Shown: positions 19,857 to 29,610, numbered from the stretch's first letter. The stretch is DNA of 64,000 bases from SAR324 cluster bacterium (GCA_028282885.1 JANQGX010000009.1:18177-82176); one strand, 5' to 3'. Program-made: numbers and translations. The notes: generated by a model from the sequence alone, not told the origin.

Positions 19857-20483
19857 CTAAAGCTTTCCGGTTATCAAGCCAAAAGTTATGGCCCCGATCA
19901 CCTTTCCATCAGAATCCGAAATGGGAAGAGAAACCTGTTGCAAAACCATATTGGTTGAACTGTCCAGTTTTTCCACCCCAATATCAATACCGCCTTTGCC
20001 CGAGCTATAGGAATTTTTCCATTTTGCCTCGTCTCCCTGCCAGTAATCTCCTGTCAGCTCGTTCTGACATATGTTGGCACCCTTGTTGTCCATCAGGAAA
20101 GTTTCTCCGACGGCACCGAGTGTTTTCACTAGTTTACGGACAGCGTCCGCACAGGGACCGCTCATCATCTTCACATGGATATCAAGCTCGTCCTCGGCTT
20201 CTTTCCAATCGGTATCGATCTTTTTTATCTGATTCATGGACAGTCCGCTGGCGTTCTGTGCTTTGACTGCTTTTACCAAATCGGGATTGGTTATGGCCGG
20301 GATCAGTTTGGATTTGATGAACGATTTGACCTTCGGTGATGCGTTCTGGTTTTGATCAACCAATCCCGCAAGTCTTGATTTGAGGCCTGCGACGGACTCA
20401 GCATAAAGAGGGCTTGTGGATGCAAAAACAAACAAGCAGACTGTCATAAAAAAGGCGAGAAATGAGACATTTTTAGTTTTCAT
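19857..20483 (-). CDS. Secreted PDC/Cache-like sensor domain protein
   Basis: Signal peptide; LVDQNQNASPKVKSFIKSKLIPAITNPDLVKAVKAQN...FLMDNKGANICQNELTGDYWQGDEAKWKNSYSSGKGGIDIG...VSLPISDSDGKVIGAITFGL; no TM or output domain. Confidence 0.75.
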   Translation of the reverse strand: MKTKNVSFLAFFMTVCLFVFASTSPLYAESVAGLKSRLAGLVDQNQNASPKVKSFIKSKLIPAITNPDLVKAVKAQNASGLSMNQIKKIDTDWKEAEDELDIHVKMMSGPCADAVRKLVKTLGAVGETFLMDNKGANICQNELTGDYWQGDEAKWKNSYSSGKGGIDIGVEKLDSSTNMVLQQVSLPISDSDGKVIGAITFGLITGKL

Positions 20484-20738
20484 TTTATCCTCCGGAGTCG
20501 AACGGTGTCATTACCTTGCAGTTTGAGAGTTGCAACTTTAAAGGTTTTGAACACGAGGTTTGGTTTTTTCCGGAATCATCATCCCGGATTCAGAATACGA
20601 TTGTGACTATTTTATCATATTCTGTTACAGGAATGTAGCTTTTTATGGGTAATCGCGGGATGGACAGATGAGAGTCGTATGTTTGACCAAAAAACGGTAT
20701 TATTTCAGATAGATGAAAAAGAACAGGGCCACATTTTG

Positions 20739-20806
20739 AAATAGGGGACGTAGTTGAAATATTTCGATTTGTTCAAATCGAAATATTTCAACTACGTCCC
20801 CTATTT
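20739..20806. repeat. Long near-perfect palindrome, copy 2
   Basis: AAATAGGGGACGTAGTTGAAATATTTCGATTTG-TT-CAAATCGAAATATTTCAACTACGTCCCCTATTT; core identical to copy 1. Confidence 0.95.
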
Positions 20807-20812
20807 TGTTGT

Positions 20813-22120
20813 TCAGGCTTTGAGATTGAATATTTTTCCCTGTTTTTCCCGCAGGGGGTAACGGAGAAATACAAGGAAAGCTGCCAGTGATATGGCTCCT
20901 CCTGCAACTGCGATGAGTTTCAAGCCGATCACTGTTGGTTTTATATCACCGCCCCAATACATCAACCAGGAAGCGAGGGTGATGCTGAGGCCGATGCTGA
21001 TTTTTTGGAATATCGATTGGATTCCGAAATAGATACCTTCCCGTCTCAGACCGGTGAAAGTTTCATCATAATCGACGACATCAGAGAGAATGGCATAGGG
21101 AAGCATCATGAAACCTGCAACAAAGACCCCGATAAAGCCCATGACAACCTGGGTTTTCAACATCAGGGCATTACCGTCAACAAAGTAAAGCAGGGGCATG
21201 GTTGCAGCTGTGCCCAGGAGTGTGACCAGAAACGCCACATATTTGCCGGATTTTTTTGAAATCCAGTTGAAGACAAAGAAAAAGAGAATATTTGCGGCAA
21301 GGAAAGGCGCCATTACCAATGCAACATCAGCATCGCTTCGCAACAGGACATTGGCAATCCAGAAGGGTACAATGATGGTAATGCAGTTCAAGGCAAACCA
21401 ATAGAGACTTGTGGTTGTCAGAAGGATCACAAAGGGACGGTTCCTGAAGCTGGTTCGGGCCCACCTGATAAGGTTCGGTTTTTGGGTTTCTGTGGTTGCA
21501 GACCCGGAATGGTGTTTTTCCTTGATCAGAATAGCGGTTGGCAAAAAGGAGATGATGATCAGACCGCCAACAATCGCTCCCATGCCGGACCAGCCTAGAC
21601 TTTCCTTGATAGGGCCGATAAAGGCGAACAGGAGAGTTCCCAACATCAGAAAAACAGCCTGTAGTGTGGATACATTGACCCGCTCTTTCAGATCGGAAGT
21701 AATTTCAGGTAAAAGGGACAGATACGGGTTCGCCAGAATTGTCCAGAAAACAAAAAACAATTGAACCACCACAAACGCATAAACAGCATTGATCCAATGA
21801 TATCCTTCCTGGTGAGGCGGTATCCAGAGTAAAAAACTGACCAGGGCCACCGGAATAATCATCGCCCGGATGAAAGGAAGACGGCGCCCGCTCTTGAAGC
21901 GGGCATTGTCACTGTAAAAGCCAACGAGGGGATCCAGTACGCCATCGATGATCCGTCCGAAAAGGAAAATGGCCGAGAACAGGCCCAGGGGGACAAGTGC
22001 GTTGACTTTGTCAGGCACATAAAGTTTGAGCAGCCACTGGGAGATAACCAGGTTGGCCAGATTCATTGACAGAAATCCGGAGGCATAGGCCGTTTTTTGA
22101 GTGACGGTTAGCTGAGCCAT
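20813..22120 (-). CDS. GPH/MFS-family sugar:cation symporter
   Basis: 12-TM-like; FGRIIDGVLDPLVGFYSDNARFKSGRRLPFIRAMIIP. Confidence 0.9.
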   Translation of the reverse strand: MAQLTVTQKTAYASGFLSMNLANLVISQWLLKLYVPDKVNALVPLGLFSAIFLFGRIIDGVLDPLVGFYSDNARFKSGRRLPFIRAMIIPVALVSFLLWIPPHQEGYHWINAVYAFVVVQLFFVFWTILANPYLSLLPEITSDLKERVNVSTLQAVFLMLGTLLFAFIGPIKESLGWSGMGAIVGGLIIISFLPTAILIKEKHHSGSATTETQKPNLIRWARTSFRNRPFVILLTTTSLYWFALNCITIIVPFWIANVLLRSDADVALVMAPFLAANILFFFVFNWISKKSGKYVAFLVTLLGTAATMPLLYFVDGNALMLKTQVVMGFIGVFVAGFMMLPYAILSDVVDYDETFTGLRREGIYFGIQSIFQKISIGLSITLASWLMYWGGDIKPTVIGLKLIAVAGGAISLAAFLVFLRYPLREKQGKIFNLKA

Positions 22121-22259
22121 TTCATTGCTCCTTCAACACGATTGATTAGGATGACGATTAGGATCGGGTGCCGGCTTTGCATAATTTAGATTGCATTGCC
22201 GCCGACTAAGATCATCAATTAAGTCGCCTTCGGTACAGGCGAGTACTCCACTTCTTGAC

Positions 22260-23678
22260 TCAGACCACAATTTCATCTTTTCGGGGCAGTCGATTGTTTG
22301 TTGCGATAAACCGGAAAAGGGTTGCCGATTTGCGGGGGCGGCGCTCAAAGGTTTCGCGGTTCACTTCATACAATCCGAACTTGGGCCAGAATCCTTCGGC
22401 CCATTCCCAATTATCGGTGATGCTCCAGTAAGTGAAACCAAAAACGGGGCAGTTCTCTTCGATCAACTTGTGAACCCAGGCCAGATGGTCCAATATAAAT
22501 TGAGGTCGTTTTCTATCGGATTCATCAGCCAACCCAGATTCCGCAATGAATAGTGGAACGCCGGGGTAGCGCTTTTCCAGTTTCTTACAGAGCCGATAAA
22601 GCCCTTCCGGATAGATTTCCCAATCCATATCGGTTGTTTCGTATTTCTTAACATCAGTATAGTTGATGAATCCCGGTTTTAACGGGTTGAAGCTGATAAG
22701 CTGCCGGGTGTAATAGTTGACGCCAATCCAATCCAGGCTGTCTGCAAAATCCTTGTTATGTTCCCTGACGGTCGGGCCGAATAGAACGTTTATGTCAATA
22801 GTACCGCTGTACAAGGCATCAAGCATATTCCAGTTGAATATCCTGTCCATCTGTTTGTAGACAAGCCTGTCCAGCAAAACTCCTTTGGGTTCATAGTGGT
22901 AAAAGAAATATATCATGCCGACACTGGCGGACTTGTTGGGAGCATCTTCAGGAACTTCGGCCTCTTTTTTAAGAATTTTATATGCCTTGCCATGAGCATG
23001 GATCAGTGTTCTATACATCCGGATTCCACGTTCCATATCATTCACACAAGGTGGGATCCGGTCGGTGGCATAACCGGCCAGTGCATATATTTGCGCATCG
23101 ATCATGGTGCTCCAGTAATGGACCTGTTTACCGAAACGCCTGGCACATTGTTGCACATAAGCCTCCCAGCGTTGCAGAACCTGGTCGGATTCGAAGCCTC
23201 CCATATCTGAAGCCCAGACAGGAAGTGTAAAGTGCCACAGGTTTAAAAATATAGTAAATCCTTTGTCCTGCAACGATTGCAACATCTGTCCGTAGTGCTC
23301 CCAGGCTTCTTCATCATAAATCCCCGGTTCGGGTTCCACCCGGCTCCACTCGATACCGATACGATGTGCGTTTTGTCCGTCTGCTTTGGCCAGGGAGAAA
23401 TCCTCTTCGTACCGATTGTAGAAATCGATACAGGCTCCGCAGGTATCACCATTGGCAATCGGAGAAGGGATTTGTTGTTCCCATCGATGCCAATCCGTGT
23501 TTGTATTACCACCTTCATGCTGGTACGGGTCTTCCCCGGTGCTCCAGAGAAAACCCTCCGGAAACACCTGTCCGTCGGTCTGAATAGCTTTTGATTTAGC
23601 GGGGGATTTTAAAAATCCATAAAGTGTGACCAGCAGCAAAATCGCCGGAATGGACAGAAGGGACAGTGTTAGAATCAT
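22260..23678 (-). CDS. Glycoside hydrolase family 1 (beta-glycosidase) with N-terminal hydrophobic segment
   Basis: FPEGFLWSTGEDPYQHEGGNTNTDWHRWEQ, RIGIEWSRVEPEPGIYDEEAWEHYGQML, LWHFTLPVWASDMGGF, IGVNYYTRQ, PLFIAESGLADESD, GFTYWSITDNWEWAEGFWPKFGLYEV. Confidence 0.92.
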   Translation of the reverse strand: MILTLSLLSIPAILLLVTLYGFLKSPAKSKAIQTDGQVFPEGFLWSTGEDPYQHEGGNTNTDWHRWEQQIPSPIANGDTCGACIDFYNRYEEDFSLAKADGQNAHRIGIEWSRVEPEPGIYDEEAWEHYGQMLQSLQDKGFTIFLNLWHFTLPVWASDMGGFESDQVLQRWEAYVQQCARRFGKQVHYWSTMIDAQIYALAGYATDRIPPCVNDMERGIRMYRTLIHAHGKAYKILKKEAEVPEDAPNKSASVGMIYFFYHYEPKGVLLDRLVYKQMDRIFNWNMLDALYSGTIDINVLFGPTVREHNKDFADSLDWIGVNYYTRQLISFNPLKPGFINYTDVKKYETTDMDWEIYPEGLYRLCKKLEKRYPGVPLFIAESGLADESDRKRPQFILDHLAWVHKLIEENCPVFGFTYWSITDNWEWAEGFWPKFGLYEVNRETFERRPRKSATLFRFIATNNRLPRKDEIVV

Positions 23679-23919
23679 GGGTTTCCATCTTGAATGCTGC
23701 GGACTATTAAGTTGGATACGTCCAGTCCAATCACTTGTACTTTGAGTGTTTTATATTTCGGCATTAGCGCAATAAGTGTCACACCCGTCTTTTTTTGTCA
23801 ATTCCATGATAGCAGATTGACAAGTTTAATACCCAGCTAATATAAACAGCCTTAAATGAAAACCTGTTGCCTGTGATGAGGTGATTTGCTGTACAGGATC
23901 ACCGTGTTAAATAAAAATA

Positions 23920-23934
23920 CGAAAACGCTTTACG
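23920..23934. promoter_or_regulatory. LacI-family operator-like site (CGAAAACGCTTTACG)
   Basis: Same CGAAAACG..TTACG signature as 712-725; immediately upstream of the membrane protein/sulfatase genes. Confidence 0.4.
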
Positions 23935-23950
23935 ATTGATAAGGTTGCTA

Positions 23951-24529
23951 ATGTCAAAAAATATGATGAAAAAACAGAACTTTGCGAGACGGGTCGTACA
24001 GCCCATTATCCTGGTAACAGGCATAATGCTGCTTTCCATGCTGGTCTATGATCTCTCCGGCACAATAAAAAGTCGCATTCTACATGATGCAACATCAACT
24101 ATCTCCGCGTTGTTCTTGTTTCTGAGCATCTGGTTGGGAGGCCTTATTGCTAATACCATTGCCTTCTTCCGGGGAGCGACTTTTAAGGAGCGGATTGGTA
24201 TCTGTCTTGTGGCTCCGTTAATATGGTCTTTTATGGTAATGAGCCAATTATATGGCATATATTCCATGGGTGAGTTTTTCTTCTTTCTGTTGCATCCATT
24301 GATCCTGGGATGCCCGGTCGCCGGGCTGCTCTGCTTGTCCATTTCCGAACTCTGGTGCAGAAAAATCCACAACTACAAATATCCGAGGACGGCACTGAAA
24401 GTATTTCAGTTCGGCAATGTTTCACTATTGATTCTCAGTTTTTCCCTGACCTTTCTGTTTCTTTGGGAAGCCGGTCATTTTTATGTATACAATATCTACA
24501 TGAGGATCCATGCACAACTCTTCATCTGA
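23951..24529 (+). CDS. Hypothetical integral membrane protein
   Basis: ORF with several hydrophobic segments; 3' end overlaps the sulfatase start; ATG at 23951 preferred over TTG at 23936. Confidence 0.6.
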   Translation: MSKNMMKKQNFARRVVQPIILVTGIMLLSMLVYDLSGTIKSRILHDATSTISALFLFLSIWLGGLIANTIAFFRGATFKERIGICLVAPLIWSFMVMSQLYGIYSMGEFFFFLLHPLILGCPVAGLLCLSISELWCRKIHNYKYPRTALKVFQFGNVSLLILSFSLTFLFLWEAGHFYVYNIYMRIHAQLFI

Positions 24530-25928
24530 TTCATCTCAAAGGCAGATCACAAGACGAAATGCCCTGAAACTCCTTGGGGCAGGTGCCATATCCGGGATCA
24601 CCGGTTTCAATCCATTGGCGCAGTTAACAGCAGGTGAAAAAAGACCCAATATCATTTTTATCCTGACAGATGATCATCGTTATGATGCTCTCAGCTTCAT
24701 GAATCATCCGTTTCTTAAAACACCGAACCTGGATCGGATTGCCAGTGAAGGAGTGGTGTTCGAAAATGCCTTTGTCACCACTTCGCTCTGCAGCCCATCC
24801 AGGGCAAGCTTTCTGACCGGCCAGTATGCCCATACGCACGGTGTTGTGAATAATTTTAAGAAATGGAGCGGGGATAATATCTCCTTCATGGAATTGCTGA
24901 AAAGTTCGGGATACGATACGGCTTTTATCGGCAAATGGCACATGTCGGGCGAGAGTCTACCGGAAGTCAGGGGGATCGATCATTTTATCACCTTTACCCG
25001 GAACGGTGGACAGGGAGTCTATTTTGACTGCCCTCTCTACATAGATGGGGTCAGAACCGAACGTCCCGGGAAGTATATCAATGAAGATCTCACCGATTTT
25101 GCACTGGATTACATTGACGAAGAACGGGACAATCCTTTCTGCCTTTTTCTCTCCCACAAGGCGGTTCACTTGGCGTTTAAACCGCCAAAACACCTGGACA
25201 ACCTCTATGATGGAGTTGACCTGAAACTTCCACCGGAGTCTAATCCTTTTATCCCTTTTACCGATAACCATGCCTTTCTCGGGGCTCTGATGCCGCTGGG
25301 AACAATGTATCGCAACTATTGTGAAACCGTCGTGTCCGTGGATGAGCAGGTGGGAAGGGTGCTTGCCGCCCTGGACAATCTTGGCATCGCCGATGATACC
25401 ATTATCATTTACGCCGGGGACAACGGATTCTTCTGGGGAGAACATGGTCTGTTCGACAAGCGGTATGCCTACGAAGAGTCGATCAGAATTCCTTTCCTGA
25501 TGCGGTATCCAAGGTTAGCAGGAGCCAGGGGGCGCAGGTCACAGATGGTTTTGAATATTGACTTGGCTCCGACGCTGCTTGACCTGGCCGGCGTGGAGAT
25601 ACCGGACAATATGCAGGGGCAGAGCCTGGTTTCTGCAATGCAATCACCAACGGCAGCTTCCCGCGAATCATGGCTTTATGAATATTTCCCCGAATTTCCC
25701 ACCCATGTGCCGGGGATGACTGCTGTTCGAACCAACCGTTATAAATATACGGAGTATCAAAACCGGATTCGTCCGCCGGAATTATATGATCTTGAGGAGG
25801 ATCCAAAAGAGATGAGTAATCTCCTGCAACAGGATTCAACAAAGAACCGGCAATTGAAACTGAAGCTGAAACAGGAGCTGGAGCGTCTCAAAGCAAAAAC
25901 GGGATACCGCTTTACAACAGGGATATAA
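24510..25928 (+). CDS. Sulfatase (formylglycine-dependent, type I)
   Basis: RPNIIFILTDDHRYDAL and FVTTSLCSPSRASFLTGQYAHTHGV (C-x-P-S-R sulfatase signature); N-terminal RRNALKLLGAGAISGITG Tat-like signal. Confidence 0.95.
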   Translation: MHNSSSDSSQRQITRRNALKLLGAGAISGITGFNPLAQLTAGEKRPNIIFILTDDHRYDALSFMNHPFLKTPNLDRIASEGVVFENAFVTTSLCSPSRASFLTGQYAHTHGVVNNFKKWSGDNISFMELLKSSGYDTAFIGKWHMSGESLPEVRGIDHFITFTRNGGQGVYFDCPLYIDGVRTERPGKYINEDLTDFALDYIDEERDNPFCLFLSHKAVHLAFKPPKHLDNLYDGVDLKLPPESNPFIPFTDNHAFLGALMPLGTMYRNYCETVVSVDEQVGRVLAALDNLGIADDTIIIYAGDNGFFWGEHGLFDKRYAYEESIRIPFLMRYPRLAGARGRRSQMVLNIDLAPTLLDLAGVEIPDNMQGQSLVSAMQSPTAASRESWLYEYFPEFPTHVPGMTAVRTNRYKYTEYQNRIRPPELYDLEEDPKEMSNLLQQDSTKNRQLKLKLKQELERLKAKTGYRFTTGI

Positions 25929-26280
25929 AATCTGTTGCATTGATTATTTTCTTGAATCCCAACGGGAATTCTCAAGGGGGCAGCTTGCATCGAGTTTCAG
26001 GGAGGGCCTTCGCAGTCAACAATATCAAACAGGCAATCCGGCCGACTTTTTCCAACAGAACCGAGTGTTTTGCTAACAGATTAAACCTGGAGTTTGGCTG
26101 TTTCCACCGAACCTTGATTGTTATCTTTTAAGGTAGATCCTTCCGTATTGCATATACCTTTCCTGAAAATATTTTCTTTATTTAAATGAGTAGCTTGGGC
26201 TGCTATCAAGCACCAAATGCGTTCACCAAACTTAGTGTTGACATGGAAAATGGGGTATGTTAATTTTTGGCATGTTGGTT

Positions 26281-26308
26281 TATATACCAATAATATAATT
26301 GGTATATA
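26281..26308. promoter_or_regulatory. Putative GntR/UTRA (FrlR-like) operator, copy A
   Basis: ACCAAT-AATATA-ATTGGT within TATATACCAATAATATAATTGGTATATA; 48 nt downstream of the first base of TTGACA (26238-26243). Confidence 0.6.
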
Positions 26309-26541
26309 TATATCATCATGCAATATAAAAGAGCGAGTCTATCGGAAATACCCAGCCGATAAAACGATGATTCGGTTTTTTCTGCGGGTATCGGGCTGTT
26401 TAAAACCACTGCCAGGACTCTGGCAAAGGAACCGGAGCTGATACAGCCGAGGATAGCGGTGACTGCCCTGATTTTCGGGTGAGTTCAATCCCCTTTTTGG
26501 TTAAGGACGTATCTGATTCAATTTCAACAAGGAGAATTAAA

Positions 26542-27318
26542 ATGAAAAGGTTGACACTGGTTTTGGCGATCATCGCCGTATTGATGACAGGCGTTTTGCA
26601 GGCAAAAGAGTGGAAAAAAATCAGAATTGGGGTTGAAGGGGCTTATCCTCCCTTCAGTTGGATCACGCCCGAGGGAAAGCTGGTTGGATTTGACATTGAT
26701 ATCGCATGGGCCTTGTGTGAAGAGATGAAGGCTAAATGCGTGCTGAAACAGTCCGATTGGGACGGCATTATCCCTTCTTTGTTGGCCCGCAAGTTCGATG
26801 CGATTATTGCCGCCATGTCGATTACCGAAGACAGAAAGAAGAAAGTTGCTTTTACGAACAGGTACCTCAATACGCCGGTTAAGTTTGCTGCCCACAAGAA
26901 TTTTCTCGTTCGTGTGTTAAAAGGAGAACAGTGGCAAAAGACGATTGGTGTCCAGAGGGCAACAGTATTTGATACATACATTACGGATAACTTTGGCGAC
27001 AAATTGAGAATTCTTCGCTATGGCAGTCAGGATGAAGTCTATATGGATTTAAAAGCGGGAAGATTGGATCTGATTTTAAATGATGGCCTTGGTATAGAAG
27101 AGGGCTTTTTAAAGCAACCCGGTAATGAGGATTTCGAACTTATCGGCCCCGATCTCTATGGAGGAAAATGGTTTGGCGAAGGAGCCGGTATCGCCGTCAG
27201 AAAGGAAGACAAAGATCTTGTGAGAAAGTTTAACGCTGCAATTGACGCAATTCGAGCAAATGGCACCTATAAGAAAATTCAGGATAAGTACTTTGATTTT
27301 GATGTTTACGGCAAATAA
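26542..27318 (+). CDS. Basic/polar amino-acid ABC transporter substrate-binding protein (HisJ/ArgT-like)
   Basis: Signal peptide, KIRIGVEGAYPPFSWITPEGKLVGFDIDIAWALCEEMKAKC...IIPSLLARKFDAIIAAMSITEDRKKKVAFT; no permease or ATPase adjacent. Confidence 0.9.
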   Translation: MKRLTLVLAIIAVLMTGVLQAKEWKKIRIGVEGAYPPFSWITPEGKLVGFDIDIAWALCEEMKAKCVLKQSDWDGIIPSLLARKFDAIIAAMSITEDRKKKVAFTNRYLNTPVKFAAHKNFLVRVLKGEQWQKTIGVQRATVFDTYITDNFGDKLRILRYGSQDEVYMDLKAGRLDLILNDGLGIEEGFLKQPGNEDFELIGPDLYGGKWFGEGAGIAVRKEDKDLVRKFNAAIDAIRANGTYKKIQDKYFDFDVYGK

Positions 27319-27535
27319 CCTGGGATAGAAATCTTCCAGAGAGCGTCCCGGGGCATGACTCCCTGTTTAGATCGGGGAGAGTTATCCCGGCGCCGTACCA
27401 GGTGATGTCCGTTAATCAGCCGTTGGCATTCGGTTGGAAGTATTTTAAAGGCGAACCTGAATGACCCCCGGGGGCCTTTTATTGCAAACGGCAGTCAAGA
27501 CCGAGGGAGGCGGCAGATTAAGACAGGTCTGTTGG

Positions 27536-28294
27536 TTACCAGGTTGTCTCTCCCTGTACGGTTTTGAAAACAACCTGTCGCGGATGATTGACGGATACCA
27601 GGTATTCCATCGGTCGTTGCTTTTTGTCATAGACAAGGGTTCGATAAACCAGCGCCACATCTTTGTGGTTGATTCCCAGAAGCTCAGCCTCACGATGTGC
27701 AACTTTTGAGGCGCTTACCAGTCCTTCACCACGGCCCGGTTCAAGTCCGTATTTTTCTTTCAGCAAGGTGTATAACGAGGGGGCATTCACAATGTCTGTC
27801 GCCGATAACCCGGGAGTTAGTTTTGCAGGAATATAGCTGGTTTCAATACAAAAAGGGATGTCGTTGGCGGTGCGAAGACGGCGAATAGCAATAGTTTCTT
27901 CCCCTTCCTTGATCGCCAGACGCTTGGCCAATCGGCTGTTGGCGTGCGTGAGTTCAAAAAAAAGTAATTTGCTACCGGCTACATCCCCTTTGCTCCCGAC
28001 AATTTCGGATATACTGAAGGAGGATTTTGGGTCAATGGGACGATAGATCTGGGGAACGGTTAAAAATGTTCCGCTTGTTCCGCGGCGTTCCAATACTCCG
28101 TCTTCAATCAACAGTGAAATCGCTTTGCGAATGGTCATTCGACTTACTTTCAACCGCAATGACAATTCTCTTTCCGAAGGAATCCTGCTACCTGCTGAAA
28201 ACTCGGGGCTCTCAATCATCTCAAGTAGTTTTTGTTGAGCCTGTATATAGATTTTGGGGAGAGGATTTTCCGGCTCGGTTGGCTGGTTCTTCAT
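27536..28294 (-). CDS. GntR-family transcriptional regulator, HutC/UTRA subfamily (FrlR-like by context)
   Basis: SRIPSERELSLRLKVSRMTIRKAISLLIEDGVLERRGTSGTFL wHTH, then UTRA-type effector domain. Confidence 0.88.
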   Translation of the reverse strand: MKNQPTEPENPLPKIYIQAQQKLLEMIESPEFSAGSRIPSERELSLRLKVSRMTIRKAISLLIEDGVLERRGTSGTFLTVPQIYRPIDPKSSFSISEIVGSKGDVAGSKLLFFELTHANSRLAKRLAIKEGEETIAIRRLRTANDIPFCIETSYIPAKLTPGLSATDIVNAPSLYTLLKEKYGLEPGRGEGLVSASKVAHREAELLGINHKDVALVYRTLVYDKKQRPMEYLVSVNHPRQVVFKTVQGETTW

Positions 28295-28524
28295 TCGTTA
28301 GATTTTGTTCTATGGATTTGATTTAGAGCTTTTTCGGAAGTCGTGTCGATGAAACTCAATATATCGGTTATTGGCTAGGATATCAATCTTCAATGGTTTC
28401 TGATTTTAGGATTTTTACCAATTCCGGTTGAATGATGCAAAAGGAATCGGGAACCTGCGATAAACGCTTACCAGAAAGTTGACATGAGCTATGTTGAATG
28501 ATAGAAATAACAAATTGGCTACAT

Positions 28525-28542
28525 ACCAATATAACAATTGGT
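28525..28542. promoter_or_regulatory. Putative GntR/UTRA (FrlR-like) operator, copy B
   Basis: ACCAAT-ATAACA-ATTGGT; same arms and 6-nt spacer as copy A, 46 nt downstream of the first base of TTGACA (28479-28484). Confidence 0.6.
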
Positions 28543-28595
28543 CTATTTATTCATAAAGCCGATTGTATGGATAACCCAATCTTAAAAGGAAGGAA

Positions 28596-29609
28596 ATGGC
28601 TTCGGATATCGACAAGGATGCAATTATTCAGAATCTCAAGATTGCCAGTGAGAACATTTTTAAAGCCGAATCATTGGGTAGCGAACTAGCCGACAGCATA
28701 GATCGTATTTATCTCATTGGCTGTGGTGCTCCCAACAGAATTATGTTGGGATTGCAATACTGGCTTGAACACTTTAGCCCGTCCCTTGAGGTCAGACGAT
28801 ATTTCCCAGCCGAATTTCTAACTCTGAACCCTCCAAGCCTGGATGAAAAGACGTTGGTCCTTTTGGGGTCAAAGTCCGGTACCACACCGGAAACTATCGA
28901 AGCCGCAAAATTCCTGAAAGGAAAACCCTGCCATACCATAGCCGTTACACAAACCAAGGAGGTACCTCTGGCACTTGCTGCGCAACATGTACTGGCTCTT
29001 GGAGATTTAGGTGAATGGCATAATGGCATGTTCATGGTTATGCAGGCTTTGATCGGTGGAATTCTCGATAAAAAAGGAGAATGGCCCCTTCAAAAGAAAT
29101 TAATGCGTTCCCTTGCAAACGTACCCAGGCTATTAGCCGATACAAAGCTGTTAACCGACCAAAGAACTGCGGAAGAGGCCCGCTTATATCATAAGGATAA
29201 GATAATTTACCAGGTTGCTTCCGGGCCGGTGTTCGGGGAGGCTTATGTTTTTGGAGTCTGTACTTTGATGGAAATGCAATGGATGCACAGCTACCCCATT
29301 GAAGCAGCGGAGTTCTTCCATGGCCCTTTTGAAATTGTTGACCAGGATACGCCGTTGGTACTGATGGTGGGTGAGGACCCAAGCCGTCCGCTGATGGAGA
29401 GAGTGGTACGTTTTTGCAAAAAATATACAGAGCGTTTGATCATCTATGACTCAGTTGACCTGCCGATGCCGGGTGTTGACAATGAGGTCCGTTGTATTAT
29501 AGCTCCTCTTGTATTGGGGGCGTGCCTGGAGAGGCTCAGTGAGCACCTTGCAGTTTGGCATAATCATCCCCTGACAACTCGCCGCTATATGTGGAAAACC
29601 GAATATTGA
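28596..29609 (+). CDS. frlB: SIS-domain fructoselysine-6-phosphate deglycase
   Basis: LEMQWMHSYPIEAAEFFHGPFEIVDQDTP and C-terminus HPLTTRRYMWKTEY, recalled as highly similar to E. coli FrlB; followed by a PfkB kinase. Confidence 0.88.
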   Translation: MASDIDKDAIIQNLKIASENIFKAESLGSELADSIDRIYLIGCGAPNRIMLGLQYWLEHFSPSLEVRRYFPAEFLTLNPPSLDEKTLVLLGSKSGTTPETIEAAKFLKGKPCHTIAVTQTKEVPLALAAQHVLALGDLGEWHNGMFMVMQALIGGILDKKGEWPLQKKLMRSLANVPRLLADTKLLTDQRTAEEARLYHKDKIIYQVASGPVFGEAYVFGVCTLMEMQWMHSYPIEAAEFFHGPFEIVDQDTPLVLMVGEDPSRPLMERVVRFCKKYTERLIIYDSVDLPMPGVDNEVRCIIAPLVLGACLERLSEHLAVWHNHPLTTRRYMWKTEY

Positions 29610-29610
29610 G

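Noticed and set aside
17756-20806. The palindrome pair as a CRISPR array or composite transposon
   Set aside because: Only two copies 3 kb apart with no spacers, cas genes or transposase between them; a REP/MITE-like interpretation fits better
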